From QALR01 sp900552255 (GTDB lineage: Bacteria > Bacillota > Clostridia > Oscillospirales > CAG-272), in NCBI GenBank assembly GCA_048526005.1, contig DBFVEH010000026.1:124001-188000 (forward strand): DNA of 64,000 bases. Direction: 5' to 3'. This document shows positions 8,709 through 17,263 of the stretch, piece by piece. How positions within the stretch are numbered: position 1 is the stretch's first letter; each line of letters starts with the position of its first letter. A program made the translations under genes and the position numbers. The notes beneath the pieces were generated by a model. The model saw only the letters and a program-made list of their open reading frames with translations, was not told where the DNA came from and did not search any database.

Positions 8709-9425
8709 ATGTCCGCGTGGAATCCGTGGCACGGCTGCCATAAGATCAGTCCCGGCTGCATGAACTGCTATGTATACAGGCGGGATTCCAAATATGAAAT
8801 CGACAGCTCCGCAGTGAGAAAAACCGCCGATTTCGACCTGCCGGTAAGGCTCAAACGGGATAAGACTTACAAATTGCAGGCCGACGGAAATTACGTTTAT
8901 ACCTGCTTTACCTCGGACTTTTTTCTCGAAGAAGCGGACGCATGGCGTCCCGACTGCTGGGATATGATGCGAAAACGCTTCGATCTCTCCTTTTTCATCG
9001 TCACCAAGCGCATCCATCGCTTCGCGGAATGTATTCCGTCCGACTGGGGCGAGGGCTATCCGAACGTTACCGTCTGCTGCACCGTCGAGAACGACGACAT
9101 GGCGCGGTTCCGGCTTCCGATTTTCCAAGAGGCGAAAATCGCTCATAAACAGATCATCTGCGAACCGCTTCTCTCCCCGGTCGAGCTTTCCCCATATCTT
9201 GATTCCGCCATAGAAGGCGTCGTCGCGGGCGGCGAATCCGGCAATGAGGCGAGGATCTGCGACTACGGCTGGGTACTGGAGCTCCGCCGCCAATGCGAAG
9301 CGGCGGACGTGCCGTTCCACTTCAAGCAAACGGGCGCATGCTTTCGCAAGGACGGAAAAATCTACCGCATCCCGCGCAAATTCCAGCATACGCAGGCCAA
9401 GGCGGCGGGAATCGACCTCGTGTGA
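8709..9425 (+). CDS. DUF5131 (phage Gp37/Gp68-like) three-Cys-motif protein
   Basis: 238-residue protein of the DUF5131 family. The signature WNPWHGCHKISPGCMNCY gives three cysteines in a C-x6-C-x2-C arrangement close to the N-terminus, as in this family, which is thought to be related to radical-SAM/photoproduct-lyase-like enzymes; the exact reaction is not established. Further family features are the TSDFFLEEAD and VTKRIHRF segments and a GGESG motif near 178. The start at 8709 is chosen because GGAGGCGACT precedes it; an upstream in-frame codon has no ribosome site. It lies 76 bases after the Lhr-like helicase on the same strand, so a shared repair or phage-response role is possible but unproven. 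Confidence 0.82.
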   Translation: MSAWNPWHGCHKISPGCMNCYVYRRDSKYEIDSSAVRKTADFDLPVRLKRDKTYKLQADGNYVYTCFTSDFFLEEADAWRPDCWDMMRKRFDLSFFIVTKRIHRFAECIPSDWGEGYPNVTVCCTVENDDMARFRLPIFQEAKIAHKQIICEPLLSPVELSPYLDSAIEGVVAGGESGNEARICDYGWVLELRRQCEAADVPFHFKQTGACFRKDGKIYRIPRKFQHTQAKAAGIDLV

Positions 9426-9450
9426 GCTTCTCATTTCAATCAACGGTTGA

Positions 9451-9642
9451 TTTATTTTTAATCAATATGATGACAAAATAAATTCATCAAGCCGCGGCGA
9501 TCCGATTGAAGCCGCAGACGGCTCGGACGACCGCAACGGGCGGCGCGTCGAGCTGATTCCCATGGGATATCCCACGGCTTCTTTTCCAGAAAACGCGAAA
9601 GCGGAATTCGTTCACAACGATACCGAATTTTGGATGATGTGA
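9451..9642 (+). other. 64-codon open stretch without start codon, possible gene remnant
   Basis: Open frame from a TGA at 9448 to a TGA at 9640-9642. The translation (including DGSDDRNGRRVELIPMGYP) has a coding-like composition unlike random sequence, but there is no start codon or ribosome site at its beginning. It may be the 3' end of a lost gene. I do not recognise the family. Confidence 0.25.
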
Positions 9643-9671
9643 TTCCGCTCCGACGGAAAAACAAGCTTACA

Positions 9672-9710
9672 AACAAGAAAAAGCGAGATAGTATCTCGCT
9701 TTTTCTTGTT
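9672..9710. terminator. bidirectional intrinsic terminator
   Basis: AACAAGAAAAAGCGAGATA, one-base loop, then the perfect complement ending in TTTTTCTTGTT. It lies between the DUF5131 region (plus) and the end of the uroporphyrinogen-decarboxylase-like gene (minus), serving both. Confidence 0.8.
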
Positions 9711-9754
9711 TTATATATTTGTATATTTATACTCGGCCGATACGTCGTCCATTT

Positions 9755-10765
9755 TTATACATCCGCATAAAAGTCCTTTACCGCGGAGAAGAAGGAATCG
9801 ATATTCTCCCATTTGGCCATTGGCGGGATATCGCAGCCGGAGGAAATCACAAAGTTCGGATGCGCAGCGCAGCACTTCTCCATCAGCGCCGTCGTCGCTC
9901 TGTAAATAGATTCGGGTGTCCCGTTACGGAACTCGCCCGCGGGATCGATATTGCCCATCACCACGACGTCCGACGGCATTTTTTCAAGCATTTCCTTCAT
10001 GTCCACGGCGTTTCCGAAATGATAAGCCGCGGCGCCGGAGGACACGATATCCTCGACAAGTCCGGGGACCGCGCCGCCGCAGTTGTGATAAATCACAAGG
10101 AACTCGTCGTCCTGCACGGCATCGACGATCCGTTTCATATAGGGAGCCGCAAATTCGTGCATCAAAGAGGGAGAAAGCAGTCCCGCAAGCGGTTCTGCAA
10201 CAACGACGCCGCCCGCTCCGGTGGTTTTATACGCTTTGATATAATCGATCAGAAAGGCGGCGGTCTTCTCCAAAACCATGTGGACCATATCCGGCTCCTC
10301 ATAGCAGAGGATCATGATCTCCGACACGTCAAGCAGTCTGCCCGACAGAGAATACGGTCCGATGACGCCGGCGAAAACCGGTCTGTCCGTGATGAGCGCA
10401 CATGCTTTTTGGATCGCCTCCACATACAGTCCCGTACGGGCGGTTCCGACCGTCGGTACGGCGAGCGCCTCCGCGTCCTCTTCCGTTTCGACGATTCTGC
10501 CGACCACAGTGGGAACCTCGTCGTCGCTGACCTTGACCTTAGAGCCGAACGCCTCCGCTTCGACGGAAAGATCCATCATGCTGACAGAAGCGGCGCTGTC
10601 GACACGGTCTGCGATCCTTTTCATGCCCTCGGCCTGCAAATCACTGCTCGAAATCAGCTCCTTTACCGTGATTCCCATCAGTTGAACAGACGGAAAGGAG
10701 AGCACCGGCATCGCCGTCTTGACCGGAGCCGCTCTCAATGCCTCCATCCACTTTTTCATATTCAT
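9755..10765 (-). CDS. uroporphyrinogen decarboxylase (URO-D) family protein, MtaA/CmuA-like
   Basis: 336 residues with the URO-D TIM-barrel fold. Seen motifs: GVIGPYSLSGRL in the middle, YHNCGG and VMGNIDPAGEF in the C-terminal half, and an ISSGCDIPP near the end, the usual cobalamin-methyltransferase-type ending of MtaA/CmuA relatives where His/Cys ligands bind zinc (HNCG, SGCD). No heme genes are near, so heme synthesis is unlikely; members of this group transfer methyl groups between corrinoids and thiols. Start has GGAGGA nine bases upstream. It lies 93 bases downstream of the GH78 rhamnosidase gene on the same strand and may be co-transcribed; URO-D-like proteins of unknown role are often found beside glycosidases in clostridia. 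Confidence 0.8.
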   Translation of the reverse strand: MNMKKWMEALRAAPVKTAMPVLSFPSVQLMGITVKELISSSDLQAEGMKRIADRVDSAASVSMMDLSVEAEAFGSKVKVSDDEVPTVVGRIVETEEDAEALAVPTVGTARTGLYVEAIQKACALITDRPVFAGVIGPYSLSGRLLDVSEIMILCYEEPDMVHMVLEKTAAFLIDYIKAYKTTGAGGVVVAEPLAGLLSPSLMHEFAAPYMKRIVDAVQDDEFLVIYHNCGGAVPGLVEDIVSSGAAAYHFGNAVDMKEMLEKMPSDVVVMGNIDPAGEFRNGTPESIYRATTALMEKCCAAHPNFVISSGCDIPPMAKWENIDSFFSAVKDFYADV

Positions 10766-10858
10766 AGCGAAAAGTCCTCCGAATATCGTTGATTTTCTAC
10801 ATTATAACAAAGCGCCGCGAAAGAAACAAGGTAAAAATCGAATCGTTTTGGTATTTTA

Positions 10859-12997
10859 TTACGATGTCTGGGCATTTTGAAACAAAAATTCAGCGGTTTT
10901 TCCCGCCGGAAGCCTATGCTCCTCTCCCTGAAACCGAAACACCGCATCCGAATCCGAACGAATGGCAAAGGCGGTGACGCCCGCCGCCTCAGAACGCCGC
11001 TCAACCGAAATTTCGCCAAAACGGGTAAGAAGGCGCCCCTTTGCCGCAAGCGGCATGGAAAATGCCGCGGGCGCTACGGCAATGCCCGTATCCTCCACAC
11101 GGATTCCCAGCAAATATCGGAACAGCGCGCCCGTGCAGGCTCCGAACATGTGATGATTATGGGAAGCCCAGCGCACATTCCAGCGTTCGCACAGCGTCGT
11201 TTCCCCACGGGCGCGCTGGCCTCCGAAAGAATTTTCCTTTTCCGAGACGAGCAGTCTCAGCGCCGTATCCCCGAAGCCCGTTTCAAATAAAACGCGGATG
11301 AGGATATCCGTGCCGAAAATACCGGTGTCAAATTCGCCCAGCGCATCATATCTCGCCGCAAGAGAAGCCGCCATCTCCGAATTGCCAAGTCCGATATCCA
11401 GCGCAAACGCATCCGCGCCCTGCACGCCGCCGCAGAAGGTATTATCCGCCTCATTGTAATAGGCGGTTTTCAGCGCATGGCGCGCAGCTTCCGCTTTTTT
11501 CCGCCAAGGCTCGGCCGAGGATTGCCGAAGCCTCGCCATTTCCGCCATCCGGTCAAGGTTTTTGATCAGGAAATAGGTGTTGACAAACGGCTCCGGAAGC
11601 ATGACATCCTCCGGCGTACACCACTCGCCAAGGCACCAGCCGCCCTCCTCCTCACGCACGACAAGTCCGTTTTCGCTGTGCGCTTCCATATAGGCGACCC
11701 AACGCTCCATATGCGGGAAATAGGTGCCGACAAGCTCTTTTTTCCCCGTATGCCGCCATAGGAAATACGGAACCGTGACAATGGCGCAGCCCCATCCGCC
11801 GGGGCCGCCTCCTCCTCCGTAAAACGGAGCGGTATGCTGAATATGTCCCGTCACGGGATCCTGCCCGTCCGCGATATCCCGCAGCCATTTCTCATAAAGC
11901 GGCGCCGCGGAAAGCAGTGTCAGCGCCGTATCGCAGGTGAGCTGTCCGTCTCCCGTATAGCCGAGGCGCTCGCGGTGCGGACAGTCGGAAATCACACCGG
12001 CATGCAGGTTGGAAAGGAGGCTGCGCACCGTCGCCGCATAAAGCCAGTTCAAAACCGCATGATCCGACAAAAAAGAGGAGCAGACCGGCACATCGCTATG
12101 GATAATAAGCACCTCCGGATTTTCGTGCGGCCCCATGATCTCAAAATACCGGAAGCCATGCCACACAAAATGCGGCTCGCACCGGCGCGCCGTCCCGTCT
12201 CCAAAATAACGGTCGGTCTGCACCAAGGAGCCGGCCGACTGCGTATACAGCACGCCGCCGTCCTGTGAGAAGCGTTCCGCATGACGCACGACGACCTCCG
12301 TCCCCGGCTTGCAGACGGGCATGACAAAGGAAACGACGCCGGAAAGATTTTCACCCGCGTCCCATACGGTGCGCTCGCCGTCCCGATGCACACATACGGG
12401 GATTCGTTTTCGGACAACCCTGTCCGGCGGACAGGGATCGGGGCAAAGCGTGCCGCCCGGCGACGGCGCCGACAGGACGGGACGCCATGCGCCGCCGTCA
12501 TGACGGAAATCCTGCGTTTCCCCCGCATATAGATTGTGAAAAAGAATCGGAGATTCCTTCCACTCCAACGTCTCGTCGGAGAGGATTTCTTTCCCATCCA
12601 CCCGAATGGAAAAAGCAAGCCGCGGCGTTCCATAGGAAAGCTTTCCCTCCGCCTCCCGCACCGTCTGACAGAACCAGCCGTTTCCGAGAAGAAACGCAAA
12701 TACATTTTCCCCCCGCACAAGATACGCCGTCAAATCATAGCGGCGATAATAAACACGATGAAAAAAGCCGTCCCGTATCGGATAGGCGAGCGTAGAGAGA
12801 TCGCGGGGACCGTAATCCGACCATGACGGCACAAGCCGGTCGTCCGACACCTTTTTCCCATTGATATAAAGCTCGAAAAAGCCGAGACCGCAGACGTCGA
12901 TTTCGGCATCTTCCGGATTTTCCACCACAAGCGTTTTTCGTATGACAGGCGCCGCGTCCGTCTCGGCACGCACCCATTCCGCATTTTGTATGCCCAT
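10859..12997 (-). CDS. alpha-L-rhamnosidase, glycoside hydrolase family 78
   Basis: 712-residue enzyme that removes terminal alpha-L-rhamnose from plant or microbial glycans. N-terminal beta-sandwich (FFELYINGKKVSDD; about 1-250) precedes the alpha/alpha barrel. The GH78 signature appears as SDCPHRERLGYTGD, carrying the catalytic acidic residue, and a later SHNHHMFG corresponds to the usual S-x-NH-x-MFG. A C-terminal beta domain ends the protein. No signal peptide is seen, so it is probably cytoplasmic and acts on imported oligosaccharides. Start at 12997 (MGIQNAEWV) follows GAAAGGAAC; a longer reading to 13042 lacks a ribosome site. It is transcribed divergently from the GH2 gene, with promoters back to back. 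Confidence 0.9.
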   Translation of the reverse strand: MGIQNAEWVRAETDAAPVIRKTLVVENPEDAEIDVCGLGFFELYINGKKVSDDRLVPSWSDYGPRDLSTLAYPIRDGFFHRVYYRRYDLTAYLVRGENVFAFLLGNGWFCQTVREAEGKLSYGTPRLAFSIRVDGKEILSDETLEWKESPILFHNLYAGETQDFRHDGGAWRPVLSAPSPGGTLCPDPCPPDRVVRKRIPVCVHRDGERTVWDAGENLSGVVSFVMPVCKPGTEVVVRHAERFSQDGGVLYTQSAGSLVQTDRYFGDGTARRCEPHFVWHGFRYFEIMGPHENPEVLIIHSDVPVCSSFLSDHAVLNWLYAATVRSLLSNLHAGVISDCPHRERLGYTGDGQLTCDTALTLLSAAPLYEKWLRDIADGQDPVTGHIQHTAPFYGGGGGPGGWGCAIVTVPYFLWRHTGKKELVGTYFPHMERWVAYMEAHSENGLVVREEEGGWCLGEWCTPEDVMLPEPFVNTYFLIKNLDRMAEMARLRQSSAEPWRKKAEAARHALKTAYYNEADNTFCGGVQGADAFALDIGLGNSEMAASLAARYDALGEFDTGIFGTDILIRVLFETGFGDTALRLLVSEKENSFGGQRARGETTLCERWNVRWASHNHHMFGACTGALFRYLLGIRVEDTGIAVAPAAFSMPLAAKGRLLTRFGEISVERRSEAAGVTAFAIRSDSDAVFRFQGEEHRLPAGKTAEFLFQNAQTS

Positions 12998-13051
12998 CAA
13001 AAGTTCGTTCCTTTCTCCTATACGACGGGACAGACGCCGCATTTTTTTGTT

Positions 13052-13080
13052 ATTTTAGCATAAAATCATAAAAAAGTAAA
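13052..13080 (-). promoter_or_regulatory. promoter of the GH78 gene
   Basis: TTTACT-17-TAAAAT on the minus strand, within the divergent intergenic region. Confidence 0.5.
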
Positions 13081-13101
13081 GAAAACGCGCTATTCTCAAT
13101 A

Positions 13102-13130
13102 TTGACCTTCCGCATTTCATATGCTATGAT
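13102..13130 (+). promoter_or_regulatory. sigma-A promoter of the GH2 gene
   Basis: TTGACC-17-TATGAT, about 40 bases ahead of the ATG at 13170. It and the GH78 promoter are only about 20 bases apart, so one regulator could control both. Confidence 0.65.
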
Positions 13131-13169
13131 AATAAAATAGGAAGCTTTAATTTGAAAGGAGCCCATAGC

Positions 13170-14885
13170 ATGGCAAGAACCGCCTATCCTCGCCCCGAGC
13201 TCGTCCGGGAAAACTGGACAAACCTCTGCGGCGAGTGGGAATTTGAATTTGATTTCGGCCGCTCCGGCAGAGAGCGCGGAATCCCTCAAAAGGAAAAACT
13301 GGAACGCCGGATCCACGTTCCTTTCTGTCCGGAAAGCGAGCTTTCCGGCATCGGATACAAGGACTTTATCGGCGCCTGCTGGTACCGAAGAACGCTTTCC
13401 GTCCATCCGCGTGAAAGCGAGCGCACGCTGCTCAATTTCGAGGCGGCTTATCACACGACGGAGGTTTTCGTAAACGGGAAATCCGTGGGGATCCACCGCG
13501 GCGGCTATACGCCGTTCACCTTTGATATCACGGAAGCTCTCCGCGACGGGGAAAACGTCATCACCGTGTGCTGTGAGGGCGATCCCCGCAGCCGCTTCGA
13601 GCCCAGCGGCAAGCAGAGCGAACGATTTTCCTCATACGGCTGTATGTATACCCGCTCGACCGGTATCTATGCTCCGGTTTGGCTTGAAACCGTGCCGCGT
13701 ACCTATCTGAGAACCGTCAAAATGGATCCCGATCCCGACAACAGCCGTCTTTTCTGCGATTTGGAGTTCTCCGGATCCGGTGAAAAAACGGTGACGCTCA
13801 CAGCGGCGCTTGACGGAAAAACCGTCGGCGCAGCCACGGCAAAAACTACGATGAAAGTGCTGAAAACCGTCATCGAGCTCGACACGCTCTCCCTTTGGTC
13901 GCCCGAATCGCCCGTGCTTTATGATCTGAAAATCGAGGTCGCGGCAGACGGACAAACCGATGCCGTCCGCTCTTATTTCGGGATGCGCAAGCTCGAGCTT
14001 GACGACGCGTGCCTGAAAATCAACGGCAAGCGTGTCTTTCAGCGGCTCGTGCTCGATCAGGGCTATTATCCCGACGGCATTTATACCGCACCGGACGACG
14101 AGGCGTTTGCCCGCGACATTCGGATTTCGATGCGGCTCGGCTTCAATGGGGCAAGGCTCCATGAGCGCGTCTTTGAACGCCGTTTCCTTTATGAAGCCGA
14201 CCGTCTCGGCTACCTCGTATGGGGAGAATACGCAAACTGGGGCTTTGACCACACGGACAGCGACGGACTGCAATATTTTCTACCCGAATGGACGGAGGCC
14301 GTCGCACGCGACTACAATCACCCCGCCCTCATCGGCTGGTGCCCGTTCAACGAAACATGGGACAGAGACGGAAAGCAGCAGTCCGACGCGCTTTTGCGCG
14401 AGGTCTATCTCGAAACCAAGAGGCTTGACCGTGTCCGTCCCGTCATCGATACGAGCGGCAACTATCATGTCATGACCGATATTTACGATATCCATGAATA
14501 CTGTCAGGATATTCCCTCTTATCACAGACGCTACGATCAATTCGAGGACGGCGAGATTTTTGAAAACCGCCCGGGCAGGCAGACGTATGCGGGACAGCCG
14601 TATTTCATCAGCGAATACGGCGGCATCAAATGGTCGGAGGACGAAGCGAGCTGGGGATACGGCGATACGCCGAAATCCGTCGAGGAGTATGTGGAGCGTT
14701 ACACCTCCATGATCGAGATTCTGATGAAAAATCCGCGCATCTGCGGCGTCTGCTACACGCAGCTTTACGACGTTGAACAGGAACAGAACGGCATCTACCA
14801 CTACGACCGCTCTCCGAAATTCGATGAAAAAACAATGGATCGGCTTGCGGACGCGATGAAAAAGAAAGCCGCCGCTGAAGAATAA
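13170..14885 (+). CDS. glycoside hydrolase family 2 (beta-galactosidase/beta-glucuronidase-like)
   Basis: 571 residues in the order expected of GH2: sugar-binding jelly-roll (about 1-180, with FVNGKSVGIHRGGYTPF), immunoglobulin-like domain (about 180-270), TIM barrel (about 270-571). The acid/base residue is expected in CPFNETWD and the nucleophile in FISEYGG, both intact. At 571 residues it is a short member, close to beta-glucuronidase size and much shorter than LacZ; substrate cannot be told from sequence. Start at 13170 follows GAAAGGAGCCC. No signal peptide. Pairing with GH78 fits breakdown of a rhamnose-containing glycan. Confidence 0.9.
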   Translation: MARTAYPRPELVRENWTNLCGEWEFEFDFGRSGRERGIPQKEKLERRIHVPFCPESELSGIGYKDFIGACWYRRTLSVHPRESERTLLNFEAAYHTTEVFVNGKSVGIHRGGYTPFTFDITEALRDGENVITVCCEGDPRSRFEPSGKQSERFSSYGCMYTRSTGIYAPVWLETVPRTYLRTVKMDPDPDNSRLFCDLEFSGSGEKTVTLTAALDGKTVGAATAKTTMKVLKTVIELDTLSLWSPESPVLYDLKIEVAADGQTDAVRSYFGMRKLELDDACLKINGKRVFQRLVLDQGYYPDGIYTAPDDEAFARDIRISMRLGFNGARLHERVFERRFLYEADRLGYLVWGEYANWGFDHTDSDGLQYFLPEWTEAVARDYNHPALIGWCPFNETWDRDGKQQSDALLREVYLETKRLDRVRPVIDTSGNYHVMTDIYDIHEYCQDIPSYHRRYDQFEDGEIFENRPGRQTYAGQPYFISEYGGIKWSEDEASWGYGDTPKSVEEYVERYTSMIEILMKNPRICGVCYTQLYDVEQEQNGIYHYDRSPKFDEKTMDRLADAMKKKAAAEE

Positions 14886-14925
14886 TACAGATGTATATTC
14901 TATTTTATACAAGCAAATAAATTCG

Positions 14926-14953
14926 ATCCCGCCGCATTGCGGCGGGATTTTTT
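14926..14953 (+). terminator. intrinsic terminator after the GH2 gene
   Basis: ATCCCGCCGCA / TGCGGCGGGAT hairpin with a tiny loop followed by six T. Confidence 0.85.
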
Positions 14954-14963
14954 CCTGATAAAA

Positions 14964-14983
14964 GTCCTGTGGCTATACAGGAC
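14964..14983 (+). promoter_or_regulatory. candidate operator upstream of the SLOG gene
   Basis: Perfect inverted repeat GTCCTGT-N6-ACAGGAC directly upstream of the -35 hexamer (14986). Position suits a transcription-factor site; no cognate regulator is adjacent. Confidence 0.4.
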
Positions 14984-14985
14984 AT

Positions 14986-15014
14986 TTGTCTTTCCCTATG
15001 ATGTATAGTATAAT
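14986..15014 (+). promoter_or_regulatory. sigma-A promoter of the SLOG gene
   Basis: TTGTCT-17-TATAAT; predicted start about 15021, leaving a leader of only about 20 bases. Confidence 0.6.
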
Positions 15015-15042
15015 ATGACGCACTCCCACATAAAATAGAACC

Positions 15043-15558
15043 ATGAAAACCTGTTATTTTACCGGACTGCGCCCACATGAGTTTCCGTTCGATCATGCGG
15101 ATGAGAGCACACACGCACACATTCTTTATACGGACGCGCTGTATCAAAAAGCCGAAGAGCTCATCCGCCGCGGCTATACCGCCTTCGTCACGGGGTTTTC
15201 GCCCGGCGCGGAGCTGGATTTTGCCTGCGCTGTGATCTATCACAAAAACGAGACCTTCCGGAATGTCCTGAATATTATCTTGGATGGCATAAGCTCCGCT
15301 TCAAAATTAAACCCGGAATGGCCTGACAAATATTTCAAACAATACGGCTATGTACTTTCAAACTGCGACCGCAAAACGCCTGAACCGTCCGAACATCGGC
15401 CGAATGACAGACATATGGAACACACAATAGATCACGCCGATCTTATTTTTGCCGTCTGGAACGGCGAGGAAACGGGAAAAACATGGGACATCATCCGTTA
15501 CGCGAGACAAAAAGGAAAACCGGTTGAGCTGCTAAAACCTGATAATTTTCTAAAATAA
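15043..15558 (+). CDS. DUF1273/SLOG-family protein (YpsA-like)
   Basis: 171 residues. The N-terminal TGLRPHEFPF and the GYTAFVTGFSPGAELDFA segment match the nucleotide-binding Rossmann-like SLOG fold of the DUF1273/YpsA group, whose members are thought to bind nucleotides or ADP-ribose-like ligands; the function is not settled. C-terminal HADLIFAVWNGEETGKTWDIIRYARQKGKPV is also typical. No clear Shine-Dalgarno is seen before the ATG (the leader is short), so translation may be weak or leader-independent. Monocistronic, between a terminator and its own terminator. Confidence 0.8.
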   Translation: MKTCYFTGLRPHEFPFDHADESTHAHILYTDALYQKAEELIRRGYTAFVTGFSPGAELDFACAVIYHKNETFRNVLNIILDGISSASKLNPEWPDKYFKQYGYVLSNCDRKTPEPSEHRPNDRHMEHTIDHADLIFAVWNGEETGKTWDIIRYARQKGKPVELLKPDNFLK

Positions 15559-15568
15559 AAAAGCAAGG

Positions 15569-15604
15569 AAAGGCGCCGCTGTTAAAACAGCGGCGCCTTT
15601 CTAT
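15569..15604 (+). terminator. intrinsic terminator after the SLOG gene
   Basis: AAAGGCGCCGCTGTT-AA-AACAGCGGCGCCTTT hairpin. The following stretch 15605-15779 shows no gene. Confidence 0.85.
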
Positions 15605-15779
15605 TCCGGACGCAGATGACGACCGCACTCTTCACCATAAGCTTTTGAAAAATCTGTCTCAGCCATGATTTACAGTTACAGATTTTAATAGATAGAATGA
15701 TTTTTAATGCAAAAATACATAGATTTACTATGTCACTTAGGATATTTCATATTTCATCGAAAAAATTTCACAAGAAGCA

Positions 15780-15808
15780 TTGACAAATCGTATGTTCTCC
15801 GATATAAT
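15780..15808 (+). promoter_or_regulatory. consensus sigma-A promoter of the citrate synthase operon
   Basis: Perfect TTGACA-17-TATAAT. Start expected near 15815. Confidence 0.85.
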
Positions 15809-15818
15809 ACACGTATAA

Positions 15819-15828
15819 TTGTATACAA
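15819..15828 (+). promoter_or_regulatory. palindromic operator TTGTATACAA, candidate GntR/FCD site
   Basis: Perfect 10-base palindrome just at the predicted transcription start of an operon that encodes an FCD-type GntR regulator. Operators of that subfamily often contain TNGT...ACNA half sites, so autoregulation is likely. Confidence 0.6.
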
Positions 15829-15855
15829 GAATACATAAGTCAGGAGGACATCACC

Positions 15856-17232
15856 TTGATCGCCAAAAATCCATACAGCCACCTGCTTGAACAATCGCAG
15901 TATAAATACTCGCTCCAAGACGTGGAGGAGCCAAACCTTTACCGCGAAATCTATTCGTATGATGAAATCCCGAAAATCGCGTTCAACCACCGCCGTGTAC
16001 CGCTCAATACCCCTGAGCATATCTGGATCACGGACACCACTTTCCGGGACGGACAGCAGTCGCGCGCGCCGTATACGCCGGAGCAGATCGTCACCTTATA
16101 TAAAATGCTCTCCCGGCTCGGCGGAGAAAACGGTCTCATCCGTCAATGCGAATTTTTCGTTTATACGCACAAGGACAGGGAGGCAGTCGAAAAATGTATG
16201 GCGCTGGGGCTCAGATTCCCGGAGATCACAACATGGATCCGCGCCAAAAAAGAGGATTTCGCACTCGTTCACGACATCGGCATCAAGGAAACCGGTATCC
16301 TTGTGAGCTGCTCGGATTATCATATCTTCAAAAAGCTCGGTATGACGCGCTCACAGGCGCTCGAGCACTATCTTGCCGTCGTCAAGCAGGCCTTCGACGC
16401 AGGAATCCGGCCGCGCTGTCACCTCGAAGATATCACCCGCGCGGATTTCTACGGCTTCGTCGTGCCCTTTGTCAATGAGCTGACGGAGCTTTCCAAGGAA
16501 TCCGGCATTCCGATCAAGGTTCGGATGTGCGATACGATGGGCTACGGCGTTCCGTATCCCGGCGTGGCGCTTCCGCGAAGCGTGCCCGGCATCGTATACG
16601 GACTGCATCATTATTCGGACGTCACCTCGGAAATGCTCGAATGGCACGGCCACAACGATTTTTATAAGGGCGTCGTGAACGGCGTCGCCGCATGGCTTTA
16701 CGGCGCGTCCGCCGTCAACTGCTCCCTGCTCGGAATCGGAGAGAGAACCGGAAACATCCCGCTCGAGGCCATGGTGATCGAATACGCTTCCCTGCGCGGC
16801 ACCTTCGACGGCATGGATCCGACCGTCATCACGGAAATCGCGGATTATTACCGGCATGAGCTCCATTACGACATTCCGCCGATGACCCCCTTTGTCGGGG
16901 AAAACTTCAATGTGACAAAGGCGGGAATCCATGCCGACGGGCTCATGAAGGACGCGGAAATCTACAACATCTTCAATACCGAAAAAATTCTCAACCGGCC
17001 GGCGGAGGTGGCGATCTCCAACACATCCGGACTTGCGGGCATCGCCTACTGGATCAATACCTATTACGGCCTTTCGCCCGATCAAATGGTGACAAAGCAG
17101 GACGCGCTCATCGTCGATATGAAAAAAGAAATCGACGGCCAGTACACGGATGGGAGAACCACGGTCATGAGCGAGGAGGAGCTTCTGCACATCATCGACA
17201 GACTGGCGCCCGGACGCTTTGTGCGCAAATAA
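15856..17232 (+). CDS. Re-citrate synthase (isopropylmalate/homocitrate synthase-like)
   Basis: 458 residues, DRE-TIM metallolyase superfamily. Condenses acetyl-CoA and oxaloacetate to citrate with Re stereochemistry in clostridia that lack GltA. The metal/catalytic motif TDTTFRDGQQSR (about 58-69) is intact, and the WHGHNDFYKGVVN and GIGERTGNIPLEAM segments provide metal-binding His/Asn and the substrate loop. The opening (LYREIYSYDEIPKIAFNHR) closely follows clostridial Re-citrate synthases, which are often mislabelled isopropylmalate synthase or even histone methyltransferase. The start is TTG, chosen because AGGAGG lies 8 bases before it. Genomic context (aconitase and isocitrate dehydrogenase downstream, no leuCDB) supports citrate over isopropylmalate synthesis. 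Confidence 0.88.
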   Translation: MIAKNPYSHLLEQSQYKYSLQDVEEPNLYREIYSYDEIPKIAFNHRRVPLNTPEHIWITDTTFRDGQQSRAPYTPEQIVTLYKMLSRLGGENGLIRQCEFFVYTHKDREAVEKCMALGLRFPEITTWIRAKKEDFALVHDIGIKETGILVSCSDYHIFKKLGMTRSQALEHYLAVVKQAFDAGIRPRCHLEDITRADFYGFVVPFVNELTELSKESGIPIKVRMCDTMGYGVPYPGVALPRSVPGIVYGLHHYSDVTSEMLEWHGHNDFYKGVVNGVAAWLYGASAVNCSLLGIGERTGNIPLEAMVIEYASLRGTFDGMDPTVITEIADYYRHELHYDIPPMTPFVGENFNVTKAGIHADGLMKDAEIYNIFNTEKILNRPAEVAISNTSGLAGIAYWINTYYGLSPDQMVTKQDALIVDMKKEIDGQYTDGRTTVMSEEELLHIIDRLAPGRFVRK

Positions 17233-17263
17233 TTCTTAAATCATTTTACCGAGGACTTATAAA

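Noticed and set aside
15856..17232. 2-isopropylmalate synthase (leuA) call
   Set aside because: Sequence follows the clostridial Re-citrate synthase group, and aconitase plus IDH, not leuCDB, lie downstream.
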